Assembly (NCBI RefSeq): GCF_029227915.1 | Contig: NC_079876.1 | Span: 16,432,001 to 16,496,000 of the forward strand | DNA length: 64,000 nt | Source of the DNA: Hydractinia symbiolongicarpus | Taxonomy: Eukaryota > Cnidaria > Hydrozoa > Anthoathecata > Hydractiniidae | Direction: 5' to 3' | Part shown: positions 1 to 11,511 of the stretch, piece by piece | Numbering within the stretch: the first letter of the stretch is position 1 | Layout of the letters: the number at the start of each line of letters is the position of its first letter | The notes under the pieces: generated by a model | Told to the model about the DNA's origin: nothing | Databases searched by the model: none | The model's input: the letters and a program-made list of their open reading frames with translations, nothing else | Position numbers and translations under genes: made by a program

Positions 1-208
1 AATAAAGTATGTTTTTTCTCACTATATAACACACTTCTTTCTTATAAGATAGCATCGTCATGATCGCAAACAGATTGACAATCAAACCCCAGCAGATTAA
101 CAGAACAACAATTATGCCTTTACCATTGACCAATTACCGATCAATAGAATAATTTAAACTATGATAGGCTGGTCGAGAAAAAAAGTAGGCTCTCCAACAC
201 TAGTACTA

Positions 209-666
209 CAGTATACTCTCGATAAGTGGGACACTCAAGGGACCGAACAAAAGTGTACTACTTAGCGGGCGTTCTACTTATCCGAATTTCCTTGTAAGTA
301 GGGTTTTCATACAAAGGCTTAATTTGTCCTAGTTATCGAGAGAGTTTTTGTAAAACTTAGCGAACAAGAGGACTTTGAGGCTAAATTCATAAATAAGAAA
401 TGGTGATAATTGCATTTGCTTTTCTATTTCATTCAATATAACATAAGATTACACTACATTAAACGGAAAAAAACAACCAATGTGTAGAATAGATTTGTTG
501 ACAAGTTTTTGATTAAAATCAATGCAATGTCTTCTGTTTCAAGAAAAAAATATGAAGTTATCCGGGGTCCCAGTTATGCGAAGTTTTTTGCTTGAATAGG
601 GTAAGCAAGTTCAAGGGACCGAGAAAAAGTGTACTACATAGCGTATCACTTATCGAGAGTATACTG
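209..666. mobile_element. pogo/Tigger-like MITE
   Basis: The ends form near-perfect terminal inverted repeats, CAGTATACTCTCGATAAGTG at 209 and its reverse complement ending at 666. TA lies immediately outside each end (207-208 and 667-668). A TA target duplication with ends starting CAGT is the pattern of pogo/Tigger transposons. The 458-bp interior has no ORF, so this is a non-autonomous copy. A second internal block (CAAGGGACCGA followed by AAAAGTGTACTAC) occurs in direct orientation near both ends. Confidence 0.75.
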
Positions 667-840
667 TAACTATTTTTTTCTGTCAAAGATTTATCTATTG
701 ACAACATATGCTTCAGTAAAATATTTATCCCGCCCGAGTGTAACCATATTTTCTAGTATCCTTCCGTGGAACTGTCTGTCCCAGCATGCTATACTATATA
801 AAATTAAAAATAAAGTCATATTGGCGTACCCTGTAAACGT

Positions 841-1094
841 TTACATGTGTTTCAGTTGAAACTTTGGATTGCAACTTTACATATGTTTCAGTTGAAACTT
901 TGGATTGCAACTTTACATGTGTTTCAGTTGAAGCTTCGGATTGCAACTTTACATATGTTTCAGTTGAAACTTTGGATTGCAACTTTACATATGTTTCAGT
1001 TGAAGCTTCGGATTGCAACTTTACATATGTTTCAGTTGAAACTTTGGATTGCAACTTTATATATGTTTCAGTTGAAGATTCGGATTGCAACTTG
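841..1094. repeat. 36-bp tandem repeat (minisatellite)
   Basis: About seven units of 36 bp alternate between two variants that differ in the block GAAACTTTGGATTG versus GAAGCTTCGGATTG. Because 36 is a multiple of three, all frames stay open across the array on both strands. That explains the repetitive ORFs here, and I do not call them genes. Confidence 0.9.
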
Positions 1095-2690
1095 AAAAAT
1101 CATTCGCAATCTTCGCTTACTTTCTACTTGGGTAAGTTTTTAACGTTTGTGGAAAGTTTTATTCATATTTCAAAGACAAATGTGGGATTTTTGTACATTT
1201 GTACCTTTCATGGGAATCGTTGGAAGCACTTCTAACATAATGTTATAATCTAATTGTACGATTCTTTGACATGTTGAAGGCCAATTTAGGATAATGTAAT
1301 GGTTCAGACACATAGGTAATGTTTTCCTTATTTCTTAAAATTTCGTGTTTATAAACAAAATTATTTTAGGATAAAAAAGCAAATTAAATTGTCTATAAGA
1401 TAATTACATATGCAATTTAACTTTTTTTCCTAATTTTTTTTTCAAGAAGAAATATTGTGAATATACTAAATATGTGTCTGAACCATGACATGATTCTTAA
1501 GCAAATATAAATAGAAATAATGAAGAAATTCCAAAAATTTGAAAAACCCGTTCTTTGAAAAAAATAATGACGTCAGCGTTGATTTTTTATATTACTTTCT
1601 ATCTCCTTTGTTATTTACGTACAACTATTCTTGTCTTTTAGATCTTTTAGAGAAACCTCAAAAGTAGACCCGTCGGTCACGTGATGGGTTCTGATTGATC
1701 TATTAAGAAAATTCTATGTTTTTTCGCAAAAGATTGTATTTAGCAATTAAATGTAAACAAGCATGGCGGTGCAGAGAAAAACGATCGAAGTATGCTCGCG
1801 TTTGATTATGTTGTGACTGATTTAAAGTAGATGTTAAGGGCTATATATATCTACCAAGAACATAATTTGGCTCTCTCTTTGAAACACATTCACTGTTCGT
1901 ATTTGAACAATTTTTTACATAGCTAGCTAACTGCCACACATGGCCCACCAGCCATACTGAAGGGAGCTGACCTTCTAGGTAACATGATGGGGGGGGGGGG
2001 ATCTCTCCTTTTTTTTCAACCAGCTACTAGCTATAGCTACTATGCAAATGTTTATATATGCAGCAGGGAATAGTCTTTAGTAAGCCAGATGGAAGTCACT
2101 AGTACTGGAACGTATAGAAATACCGGTTGATGTCACACGGTAGGCAAGAAAAGAGTTATTAATAGCTCGTCGTGGTAGCTAGCTAGCTACACTTTTTTGC
2201 AGTTCTTTTTCCAGAAAAAAAACATAAATTGGTGTACCCGTCTGACGTTAAACGAAAGGCTGTCCTATTTCTTTTAGTGGAATAAGCTGCAGTAAAAAAA
2301 CTTATCTTAAAAAATTCTGTGATTTACCACCCAACTTTGAGAGCAAAAGTATTATTCTCAGACAATAATCTCGCAAAAGCTTTTTTTAAATGATAAAATC
2401 AGAAAATCTCGGCAAACGGTTAAATTCTGGCAAGGCCACTAATCTCTTTTTTGGCCTATGATTTCAGCATTATAGCTTCGTCATAGTTATTCCATAATTT
2501 GGGTCTGATTTTAGGATTTTTTTGATGTATTCCTTGAAAATCCTTTTGGAAAGTGTATGCGTGGCATATTGCGTTATATTCAATAAACACTTTAACATTC
2601 CATGGAACACAATCTTAGATAAAGACAAAAAATCTATTTTCTTGTTGACGCATTTTAAGAAAAACATGAAAAATGAAAAGTGTAGTGTCT
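1095..2690. other. no gene seen
   Basis: AT-rich sequence without a convincing ORF. It contains a poly-G run near 1988-2000 and scattered TAGCTAGC motifs. An ATGGCGG motif at about 1764 resembles a YY1 or start-codon context, but no reading frame extends beyond about 14 codons. Confidence 0.5.
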
Positions 2691-2691
2691 T

Positions 2692-2706
2692 CCGAAGATG
2701 GCGGAC
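2692..2706 (+). promoter_or_regulatory. YY1-like motif in LINE 5' region
   Basis: CCGAAGATGGCGGAC lies about 110-120 bases upstream of the LINE start codon. YY1 sites with an AAGATGGCGG core set transcription start in mammalian L1. A similar role here is inference from the motif and its position only. Confidence 0.25.
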
Positions 2707-2815
2707 GCTTTTCTGTAACGGAAAATTTGTAAAACTTAAAAACCATGAAGGATTTCTGAACCTGATCCTGATTATCATTTATCTTGCGAAAAATTGCATG
2801 TGACGATAGAAGTAA

Positions 2816-5719
2816 TTGGATTTGGTCAGTTTTCAGCAAACAATCATGGCAGAAATAAGAATTAGTGAGAATGAACGTAACGAAAATCGGAATATTAATG
2901 ATGTGGATGAAAACGAAAGTCATGAAAACGAAGATCAGGCGCTATCATACTGCGAAAGGTGTGGAAAAAGATGCAAGTCTGCCCGTGGGGTCCTGCAACA
3001 TCTACGTTTCTGTAAATCAAACGAGGTGAATGAAGACGAAGTTAGTCAACCTCCACCACAAGCTCCAAACAACTCGTTAGCAGTGGCAGACCAGCGAAAC
3101 AATTTCGAGATTACTGAAAAATTCTATTGGGGAGATGTGAGAGGAAGCATTGCTAAAGAAAACCTTAAAACGTGTTATGAGAAAATCGTGTATTGGAGAC
3201 GCAACTTGTTCATGTTGCCAAACGGTGCGGTCGGTAAATCGTTCATTCGTGAAATCACCCGATTGTTAAACTCCTGGTGTGAGAATAGTCCACTAAAAGA
3301 ATGTGTAATGACAGCTATACACGTTATGCCAGCATTGCTGTTACAAAAACCAACAAAGACCTCAAAAAGTCGTGATCACGTCAATGCTCTTGAGCGGAGG
3401 TTAGTATATTGGCGAAATGGAGACTTTCTAAAGCTACTTGCTGAGGCAGCGGCTATACAGTCAAGAATGTCAAGCAAAAACACAAAAAGGGACATCAACA
3501 CTATATCTCGGAGGTTTAAAGATTTAATGCAGAAAGGTAACGTTAATGGAGCGATTAAACTGATAACGAACAACATGACAGGTGGGGTATTGCCATTAAA
3601 TAATCAGACTATCGATCTGCTACGGATGAAACATCCCGAAGCAAAAGAGGCTGACGAAGAAGCGATAATGCAAGGACCAACGAAAACAGTCGAGCCGATT
3701 ATCTATGACGTGATAGATGAAGCCATGGTTTTAAAAGCTGCACTATTGACGAAAGGTGGTGCAGGACCCTCTGGTATGGACGCCGATGGCTGGAGAAAGA
3801 TCCTCACATCCAAAATGTATGGTGAAGGTGGAAAAGATCTTCGAACTGCATTTGCAAATGTAGTCAAGAAGATGTGTATTGAAGAATTTGATGATGGTAC
3901 ATTGGAAGCTTTGTTAGCATCAAGACTTGTACCATTAGACAAAAACCCAGGTCTAAGGCCAATTGGAGTTGGAGAAGTTTTGAGGCGAATTGCGGGGAAA
4001 ATTGTTATGAGTGTTGTTAAACAAGATGTCGTTGCTGCATCATCTAAATCTCAAATGTGTGGACAAAAAGCAGGCAGTGAAGCAGCATTCCACGCAATGA
4101 AAGTGATGTTTGAAGATGATAACTCAGATGCAGTTTTACTTGTAGATGCAGCAAATGCTTTTAACAGCTTGAATAGATCGGTATTACTACACAACATCGG
4201 AATTATCTGTCCTGAAATATCGACTTTTGTAAAAAATTGCTATACGCGACCAGCACGACTCTTCGTCATTGGAGGTGCTGAATTGCTATCTAAAGAAGGT
4301 ACAACACAAGGCGACCCTGTTGGTATGGCGATATATGCAATAGGAATTACACCCCTTCTCGATTCTCTGGTGAATCTCATTGGTACAGATCATAACAAGA
4401 CAGTGGCTTTTGCTGATGACCTCACCGCATCCGGCAATCTTGAGTCAATACGAAAATGGTGGGACAATCTGACGCAAATCGGTCCCAGTTTTGGATACTT
4501 CCCACAACCAGTAAAATCTTGGCTGATCGTGAAATCAAGTAAACTTGAACAAGCCAGAAAGCAGTTCGAAGGTACATGCATTCAAATTACTGTTGAGGGT
4601 GAAAGACACCTGGGTGCTGTAATAGGAAGCGTTGAATACAAAGAGACGTATGTAAAAGCGATGGTGACCAAATGGGTCAGGGAGATCAATCTACTGTCAG
4701 ACATAGCAGTAACGCAACCTCAAGCTGCATACATGTGCTTTGTAGATGGCTACAAGAACAAATTTACATACTTTCTAAGAACGATCTTTGGCATAGAAGA
4801 GTTCCTGACACCTCTCGATGAAGTTATTCGACACAAGTTTATCCCTGCGGTAACTGGTGGTCACATCGTTAACGATAACGAAAGGAAACTTTTAGCACTC
4901 CCTCCGAGGCTTGGTGGATTGGGAATTGATGTGTTTTGTAAAAATGCAACGATCGAGTATGAGAACTCGAGAAACATGACAGCCTCGCTGAGAAGTCAAA
5001 TTCTCATGGTGAACAATGAAGAAGGTGACAAGTCCAAACAACAAATTCAATCAGAACGACGCAGACGCTATCAACAAGATCTTGAAGCATTGCGAGCTGA
5101 GATGACAGACGAGGAGAAACGAATCAATGAATCTAATATGCGAACGGGAGTCTCAAATTGGTTGACAACGCTTCCACTAATAGAGTGGGGGTACGATTTG
5201 ACAAAGCAACAGTTCTGGGATGCAATCAAGATTCGATACAACTGGCAACTGGAACGATTGCCCTCCAACTGCATATGTGGTGTTCGGTTTGATTTAAGCC
5301 ATGCATTGTCATGTAAAAAGGGTGGACTAGTCACACTTCGACACAACGAGATTCGCAACATAACTGCAGACCTTCTCAAGGAAGTATGTAAAGATGTAAG
5401 AGTAGAGCCGAGTCTTCTTGAAATCAATGGCGAAAGATTCCAACAACGCATGGCAAACGACGGAAATGAATCAAGACTGGATGTGAGTGCACGCAGTTTC
5501 TGGATTCCTGACCAAAGAGTATTTTTAGACATAAGGGTATTCAATGCCTACGCTCAGAGGTACAGGGATATGGAAATAAGCAGAACCTTCCAGAAAAACG
5601 AAACGGAAAAGAAGAAGCAGTATAACGAGCGCGTACTTCAAGTGGTTCCTTTACACCTCTTGTATTCGCGACAAATGGTGCGATGGGCGATGAGTGCAAA
5701 GCCTTTTTTAAACGCTTAG
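2816..5719 (+). CDS. LINE reverse transcriptase with N-terminal C2H2 finger
   Basis: This 967-residue ORF is the replication protein of a non-LTR retrotransposon: it would bind the element RNA or target DNA, nick the target and reverse transcribe. A C2H2-like finger (C-x2-C ... H-x4-C) lies at about residues 45-66. The reverse-transcriptase region starts near residue 315 (GPSGMDADGW), continues through TQGDP at about residue 500 and the catalytic FADD at about 531-534. A CxC...H...C cluster (CICG, SHALSC) lies at about 820-838. It is followed by LDVSARSFW ... FLDIRVFN at about 888-910, which could be the acidic core of a restriction-like endonuclease. No apurinic-type endonuclease is seen upstream. 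The next ATG is ten codons downstream and is also usable. This protein style is common in cnidarian genomes. The C-terminus is out of frame after about 5640. Confidence 0.85.
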   Translation: MDLVSFQQTIMAEIRISENERNENRNINDVDENESHENEDQALSYCERCGKRCKSARGVLQHLRFCKSNEVNEDEVSQPPPQAPNNSLAVADQRNNFEITEKFYWGDVRGSIAKENLKTCYEKIVYWRRNLFMLPNGAVGKSFIREITRLLNSWCENSPLKECVMTAIHVMPALLLQKPTKTSKSRDHVNALERRLVYWRNGDFLKLLAEAAAIQSRMSSKNTKRDINTISRRFKDLMQKGNVNGAIKLITNNMTGGVLPLNNQTIDLLRMKHPEAKEADEEAIMQGPTKTVEPIIYDVIDEAMVLKAALLTKGGAGPSGMDADGWRKILTSKMYGEGGKDLRTAFANVVKKMCIEEFDDGTLEALLASRLVPLDKNPGLRPIGVGEVLRRIAGKIVMSVVKQDVVAASSKSQMCGQKAGSEAAFHAMKVMFEDDNSDAVLLVDAANAFNSLNRSVLLHNIGIICPEISTFVKNCYTRPARLFVIGGAELLSKEGTTQGDPVGMAIYAIGITPLLDSLVNLIGTDHNKTVAFADDLTASGNLESIRKWWDNLTQIGPSFGYFPQPVKSWLIVKSSKLEQARKQFEGTCIQITVEGERHLGAVIGSVEYKETYVKAMVTKWVREINLLSDIAVTQPQAAYMCFVDGYKNKFTYFLRTIFGIEEFLTPLDEVIRHKFIPAVTGGHIVNDNERKLLALPPRLGGLGIDVFCKNATIEYENSRNMTASLRSQILMVNNEEGDKSKQQIQSERRRRYQQDLEALRAEMTDEEKRINESNMRTGVSNWLTTLPLIEWGYDLTKQQFWDAIKIRYNWQLERLPSNCICGVRFDLSHALSCKKGGLVTLRHNEIRNITADLLKEVCKDVRVEPSLLEINGERFQQRMANDGNESRLDVSARSFWIPDQRVFLDIRVFNAYAQRYRDMEISRTFQKNETEKKKQYNERVLQVVPLHLLYSRQMVRWAMSAKPFLNA

Positions 5720-5910
5720 TCGATATGATTGCGGAAAAACGGTCCATTCCGGTATCTTTAGCGACGAATGTCATACGAACAAAGATATGTTTCTCGTTGC
5801 TACGGTCGACAATTCGATGTGTTCGGGGTTCTAGATCGACGCTAGATAGGGATATTAATCTCAATGACTTTGCGTTGGCGAATAGAGCGTCCATTTACGA
5901 TTGCATCTAA
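5647..5910 (+). pseudogene. frameshifted C-terminal end of the LINE protein
   Basis: The conserved tail of the LINE ORF continues in a different frame from about 5647 to a stop at 5908-5910. It contains an FKRL-like helix, an IAEKR block, a hydrophobic FSLLRS segment and a CVRGSR motif. The main frame instead runs 25 unrelated codons to the stop at 5717-5719. The shift therefore lies between about 5638 and 5650, and a small deletion is the simplest cause. This inactivates the copy unless a programmed shift exists; I see no slippery-site signature. Confidence 0.7.
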
Positions 5911-6083
5911 ATGTACTGTTAAATCAATATTAGTTATATGTCGTTTCGTATTGTAATGTCACCCTTTCATTGTTCAAGGTGTTATCTTTCCATGTATAAT
6001 GTCTTTAGTCATTTGTGTTTTATATTGTAAATTCTAGGTTGGTTTATGTTAATATATTATTAATTGTGGAAAAAAAAAAAAAA

Positions 6084-6559
6084 TTTTAAGAAAAACACAA
6101 AACAATTCTTGTTGTTCAATGATCTAGATTATTCGCGATATTTTCAGTATTACATTTTTGTAATTTTCTACTCTAGAGGAATTGTAAATATTTTTTCTTT
6201 ACGTTAATTGTAACCTGCTCTCTTTAACCCATCTCAAATATATGGGTCGTGATGATAAGACAAAATCTGTCTTCTACTTGCTCCAGTCATTATTTGATTG
6301 TACAAACAAGTAATATGAAGAAGAACATTTATCCCGACGAAAAAATTTTCACCATCCGCGAAAGTTGAAATTTGCAAATCTTTTGCCTTTCCCAAAAACT
6401 TTGTGCCCATGCATAATATTCATATATTAAAGTTATTATGTATAAAATAAATTTTTGGATAACCTAATTAAATCAGTTTTTGTGAAATGTCAAATGCAGG
6501 CTATCAATTCTGCTTATTGTGTATCACAAACAAAAATAGTTGGGTGGCATGAGTACTAA
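6084..6559. other. no gene seen
   Basis: AT-rich DNA downstream of the LINE poly(A) run; no ORF or repeat that I can name. Confidence 0.4.
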
Positions 6560-7080
6560 GAGCCTGCTTATACGAGGCGGGCTGGCTCGGTGTTGGCTTG
6601 GTTGGCAGATCAACCCGTGTGTAAATAATTCATATTTTATGAGAAAAATCAACCGAAGACATGATCGAATTCAATGCGAAAACAAACCAGAAAAATAAAA
6701 TTAAAATTGTCCATGAGTATTTGCATAACCGGTGGTTTGATAATTAAAATCCAAGGTTTTTTTATTTTTGTCTTTTGCTTCAACAAAACCACTTAATACA
6801 GCAAATAACGACATATTTTTGACAAAACAAAACTGATTTAATATCAAAATGATTGTTTTTGCTTTTGTTTTGCTCGTAATGCGTGTACTTTTGCTTTTTT
6901 AACCTGACAATGGCTCGCCAAGTCATAATCATATGAATCGAGTCCACCAACATAATCAACACATCCAGAGTAAAAGAAAATTTTAGTAGTGGTCTACGAT
7001 TATGTCAAGCTGATTAGGTTAATCACGATGGGCATGTGGTGAGCCACAAATGGGTCAACCCAACTTTTATAATCAGACTC
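6560..7080. mobile_element. possible decayed TIR element (GAGYCTG ends)
   Basis: GAGCCTGCTTATACGAGG at 6560 and the reverse complement of the sequence ending at 7080 (GAGTCTGATTATAAAAGT) match at about 20 of 31 positions, mostly with transition differences. That suggests old terminal inverted repeats. The interior is AT-rich without a transposase. The call rests on the ends alone. Confidence 0.35.
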
Positions 7081-7589
7081 TAGGCTAGTTCAACAAAACA
7101 GTTCTCACAGCCCGTAGTTTTTCATTTTCACAACTTTTCAGGAGTTTCTTCAAGAAGCATATTTTTTCAGGAGTAGAAACCACCCTGGTTAGGCACATGA
7201 TTAAAAATATAAAACGTCAATATACTGAATAAATAGTGTAGTAAATATGTGCGTACATGGGACTTAGCTAGTTATAGCTAAAACTAGCACCAAAGCTACA
7301 AAACAGAGACTGGCTACGTAAGTTTCACATTTACATGCAGCTTAAACATTAAAATATTAAAAAAAAATTAAATAAGTGCTTTGGAGTCATCATCAAATAC
7401 AATTTCTTTAAAGGATCTTCCCACTATACTATTAGATCCGCTTTCTCAAGTTGCACTAAATCAAGAAAAAAGACAAATTAAGAACGGCTAGTGTACAAAC
7501 ACATTACGTGACCGGTCAGGTCCAGAGCTACTTTTGAGTTTTTAAACTCAAAGGCCTCTGGAAACGAGAATGACGCACATTGACATAGT

Positions 7590-7595
7590 TTTATT
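7590..7595 (-). terminator. candidate poly(A) signal for the sulfotransferase gene
   Basis: TTTATT on the plus strand reads AATAAA on the minus strand, about 280 bases past the stop codon at 7873. Another AT-rich signal-like site lies nearby, so the choice is uncertain. Confidence 0.3.
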
Positions 7596-7872
7596 GTCAT
7601 GGAAATTTTTATTCCCTGAATTACATAAGGTTGTTGTCATCATTACACATCAAGACAATTTATCAATTAGGACCTTTTTTCTTCTTCTGAAGTCGCAGGA
7701 TCTGTTTAGTTGCAAGATATCAACTTTCACAATTGTTGCAAGTTTTTATATATGTCAAGTTTTAAAAAAATCGTATAGAAGAAACATAGAGATTCCTAAG
7801 CAAACAAAATTAAAAATTTCGGAACATAAGCAAACCTCAAGGACACTATAAAGGCACGTAGTTGATATTTTT

Positions 7873-9048
7873 TCATTGATTATGTAGCTTCTTGTACTGT
7901 GCTTTTAAACTCTTCGTTAATCTCGACTTCTGGCGCTCATGAACGTCGCGAAAATATGTTTGGAAGTCTTTCGGAATACATTTTTTGTTTAGTGAGGGAT
8001 CTTTCTTCTTTTCCAAATACAAACACGTATCTTGATAAATTTTCTGTTTTTCTCGAAACACTTTCACATCATTCTCAAAATGGTGATATGCTTTGACTTG
8101 CTGTCTATATCTTTTCAATGCTATATTATACAAGATAAGATCTCCTTGATTGAATTTTAAAATAGACTCTTTGATATCTTTGGGAACAATCTCCTCCTTC
8201 TTTCCACTTCTTCCAACGTTCTGTTTTCTGTACAAGAGGTCTTCAAATTGACAACACATACCTTTTTTCAGTAGTACAAGGGACTCATCATTGAATTCGC
8301 TGATGATAAAGTAGTTTATCTTGTTAGACATCTTTAAAATTTGCTGGGGATTGGTAGTGTTTAGTCCAAGTGTATATAGCTGAAGATTAGGCTGTATTAG
8401 CTGGACGTTCGGTTGGTAAGAATATGTTGCCCAAATGTTTTGTAAAAGCAGAGGATGCTTAAAGAAGATTCTCATCGCCTCAAACTTCTCTAAGGTTTTA
8501 TTCGTTAGCCTCTCCACTGCTTTGTGTAGCCCAACATATCTATACATGGAAAAGAAATGCTCGATCGGATGGCGAACAGATGTAATGGTAATATACGTGG
8601 ATGGCATAAGTTTTCGCACTGTTTCTTCATCGTAAACCATCTCGTCAGCAAGAATATCACATTTTTCGTAGTGTGCTTTTATAATTCTTTCAATATGGAT
8701 ACGATATGGCCAATTTAACTGCCATTTGTTCACCGAGTCCATACAAATAGTTAGATTTCTTTTCTCTCCGTAAAACAAAAACACGCTTTTCCAGCTCGTC
8801 GAACCAGTTTTATGCGTTTTCAAATACACTATGCTTTTTACCGGTTTTGTGCAACTATAATTAGTGCTTACAGACGGGAGTGGGATGTTTTCCTCCCTAT
8901 TGGACTCTTCGCTTATTTCGGAGGTAGGACTGCATAACTTGTCCACCTGATCCAGTGAATCATGCTTAAAGTGATTGTAAAGGATATAATTAATAAGTAA
9001 AGTCAAGCTTGAATATATAAAAATATACACTGCCAGTCTCGTTTTCAT
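7873..9048 (-). CDS. galactose 3-O-sulfotransferase (galactosylceramide sulfotransferase family)
   Basis: This 391-residue type II membrane enzyme would transfer sulfate from PAPS to the 3-position of galactose on glycolipids or glycans in the Golgi. Residues about 5-23 form the single signal-anchor segment. The 5'-phosphosulfate loop is LKTHKTGSTS at about 76-85. The 3'-phosphate-binding segment ITSVRHPIEHFFSMY is at about 155-169. The C-terminal LVLLKKGMCC block, typical of the family, follows the middle domain. Length matches the usual 400-430 residues. The frame is open for another 22 codons upstream (to 9114). However, a good acceptor (TTACTTTCAG) ends one base before the ATG at 9046-9048 on the minus strand, so I start there and infer an upstream 5' UTR exon. 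The coding exon is intact. Acceptor sugar cannot be told from sequence. Confidence 0.88.
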   Translation of the reverse strand: MKTRLAVYIFIYSSLTLLINYILYNHFKHDSLDQVDKLCSPTSEISEESNREENIPLPSVSTNYSCTKPVKSIVYLKTHKTGSTSWKSVFLFYGEKRNLTICMDSVNKWQLNWPYRIHIERIIKAHYEKCDILADEMVYDEETVRKLMPSTYITITSVRHPIEHFFSMYRYVGLHKAVERLTNKTLEKFEAMRIFFKHPLLLQNIWATYSYQPNVQLIQPNLQLYTLGLNTTNPQQILKMSNKINYFIISEFNDESLVLLKKGMCCQFEDLLYRKQNVGRSGKKEEIVPKDIKESILKFNQGDLILYNIALKRYRQQVKAYHHFENDVKVFREKQKIYQDTCLYLEKKKDPSLNKKCIPKDFQTYFRDVHERQKSRLTKSLKAQYKKLHNQ

Positions 9049-9114
9049 GCTGAAAGTAATTTGATTGGTTTCTACAGCAACAACCTGAAAACGAAGAACA
9101 AATAGACGTTTCAT

Positions 9115-10837
9115 ATATGCTATGAAGAATTTGCTTTGATTATTGAACTAAGTATTATATAGATACCGATAACATTTTTTAATGACATATTATTTAAAAA
9201 TTTCGGGACAATAAAAGTTTTGAATTTACTTGAACTGCTGCATCTTTTGAAATCATTGAGCACGTTTGCTACGCTAAGTACACTACGAGATATATTTAAA
9301 AATTGAATGAAAGAATAATATTAAACCCAGGGTTAGAAATATGACTAATGTTTTATGATATTAAGATGTTATATTTTTATGGTAAAACTTGATTAAAAAA
9401 AACCCATTATACAAGTTTCGCTAAAAATATTTTGAAAAAGTTAAAATATTTATGAGTTAAGCTTTTCGTACACTAAGTACATCATCAGACTATAAACAAC
9501 TCGGTTTGTTTAAAATCAAACACTACTTTGGCTAACACAGGCCACGCCCATAGCAACCAAGGTTCACCCCCCTCTCTCTAAGTGAATATTGTTTTTTTTT
9601 TTACCATCTACATATTTAAAAAATGCATAATTTGTATTGGTTTTATTACTTCTGAACTCTAAAAATTGCAAAATTTAGGGAGAAATACTTGCCCCTTGAA
9701 TAAAAATTTTGCTTCATAAAGGACAGTAGACAGACCGGCGTATTGTAAGATGATGATATAGATAGAGACCTCAAAATAAAAGCCTTAATGAGTGATATGC
9801 TCACAAAAATGTTTAAAACACAGTTTGAGTTTACGTTTAAGACTTCCTTTTTGTTGTAATATTGCGAAATGTCTCAACACAAATGGCTTCTCTAGAACTA
9901 TTCATATAAGAAATTTTTTAAAAACTACAAATCAGACAGAAAAGGGTCGAAAAATAGGAACAGCGAGCCTCGTGTCAAATTTTATTTTTTCTCATAAAAT
10001 GGCATTACAAATACAAATAGTGGAAATTTTCAAGCTCATGGGCTTCTTGTTTGGAATTAAAGAAGACAATGTTGTAGTTATTTTATTGTGAATATGTTTT
10101 GTAGTAGTAGTAGTAGGAAGGAAAAATAATTTCTTCAAGAAGATTTAAATTAATTTGTTTTTATAATAAAAGGAGACAGGCTGAGTACGTTCATGCAAGT
10201 TCTTTATTGTTGGCAAACTATTAGACGTTCTTCTGAAATTCATAAAACAAAAATGGTGTTGTAACTCTGTAAATATGAATGCTTTTATTAAACAATTTGA
10301 ATACTCCGCAAGCATATCTGTGCATGGTAATTACCCTCATCAATATAATTGTAGTGGAATGGGGGTGTTATTAGGCTGAAAGTTGGTAATTTCCTTCGAA
10401 TCCATAGTTGTGGATGATGTTTAAAAAAGGGAGTGATGTGGATTTTTTTTTTATTTTCTTCAGAGATGCGTTTACTAGTTGACGCGGGTGTTGAAATTTA
10501 CCAAAATGTCGTGTTAAACCACTCACACTGCTATGAAAAATAACAGTCACTATGGAAACCAGAGACAAGAAAAAGCATAATAGATGTTATCTTCAAGTGC
10601 TAATCCACTTTGTTAAGCGATACAATCAGTTGATTGACTTGCATGTTTCAGTAAGAAAGAAAGAATTATAAGGATTCCATATATAATAAGATGCAGAGGC
10701 TGCATAGACTATCTCGCATGTCAATGTCAATTACACAACACCGCAACAATATATTTTTAATTTATTAACGGAGTTATTTCACAAAACCTAAAAATTGATT
10801 TACAGCTGTGCCTGGCGCGAGGGATATGATGCATTGC
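9115..10837. other. no gene seen
   Basis: AT-rich DNA upstream of the sulfotransferase; it should contain that gene's promoter and 5' UTR exon, which I cannot place. A short (GTA)n run lies near 10102-10115. ORFs here lack coding character. Confidence 0.4.
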
Positions 10838-11018
10838 TATGATACTTACTGACTTTTTATATTTATCTATTAGGCACATGCATGTGGATTTCTTAGATCC
10901 CATACCTCTGAGAGCCTTTAGCCATTTCTCGAAAATACCGCCTAAAAATTCTTATGTAATCCTTATAATGGGTAAATTTATTAGGATTATTCTTAGAACT
11001 TGAAAGTTACAATGTATT
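10838..11018 (+). repeat. interspersed repeat, copy 1 of 3
   Basis: This block shares an ordered series of motifs (GCTATGATACTTACT, ATCTATTAG, a CCCATACCT block, TTAGGATTAT, AGAACTTGAAA) with 33018-33215 and 52890-53090. The 33-kb copy lies inside a TTAA-flanked MITE, so this is probably an older relative without visible ends. Confidence 0.65.
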
Positions 11019-11025
11019 TGCACAA

Positions 11026-11250
11026 GGCGTAACGACTCAGTTGGCTAACACTTCGTAACGTGAACCCAGAGGTTGTGGGTTCGAATCCACCCGAAGGCAG
11101 TTTTTCTAAAAAAAAAATTGCGTAAAAAAGCTCAATGACGTTGCAATTGACCGTTTGGGACATAGTTAGTCAGTTAGTCAGTTAGTCAGTTAGTTAGTTA
11201 GTTAGTTAGTTTGATAGTTAGTTAGTTAGGAGTTGGAAAGTAATACTATC
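11026..11250 (+). mobile_element. tRNA-derived SINE
   Basis: A tRNA-like head at 11026-11100 carries an A-box-like segment (ACTCAGTTGGCTAACACTT) and a perfect B box (GGTTCGAATCC), the internal RNA polymerase III promoter. It is followed by T5, a short unrelated body and a (TTAG/GTCA)n simple-repeat tail to about 11250. A tRNA head, body and microsatellite tail is SINE structure. It is not a working tRNA: the acceptor stem pairs poorly. Confidence 0.7.
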
Positions 11251-11511
11251 CTCGCAGGCGAGATAGTAATTAAATTAACAAAAAACTAAGCAAAATAATC
11301 AATTAAATTAAGCCAATTAAAACAGCAATTAATTATAATGACCTTGTTTCCATGCTTCGGGGAAAGCAATTAAAAATAAAGTAAGAAAGAAAATGAAAAT
11401 GATTTTACCTTATTATGAAGGCCAATGAAAGGAAAAACTTCAGGATAGTTGTCTACCACGCCAATCCTTTAAAATCCTATCGAATATTTGATTTAATTTC
11501 TTAATATTAGA

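Larger units (their letters stand above)
2690..6083 (+). mobile_element. non-LTR retrotransposon (LINE), nearly full length
   Basis: The segment holds a reverse-transcriptase ORF, a short 3' UTR and an A14 run at 6070-6083 that fits a poly(A)-type 3' end. The 5' boundary is not resolved. I place it provisionally near the ATGGCGG motif at 2692-2706, which could be an internal promoter element. No flanking target duplication could be identified by eye. The ORF is open for 967 codons with one late frameshift, so the insertion looks young compared with the other repeats here. Confidence 0.75.

Noticed and set aside
794-1235. Long repetitive ORFs on both strands
   Set aside because: They follow the 36-bp tandem repeat, whose period is a multiple of three; no start context, no homology.
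11026-11100. Functional tRNA gene
   Set aside because: The B box is perfect, but the acceptor and anticodon stems do not pair well and a SINE body and tail follow.
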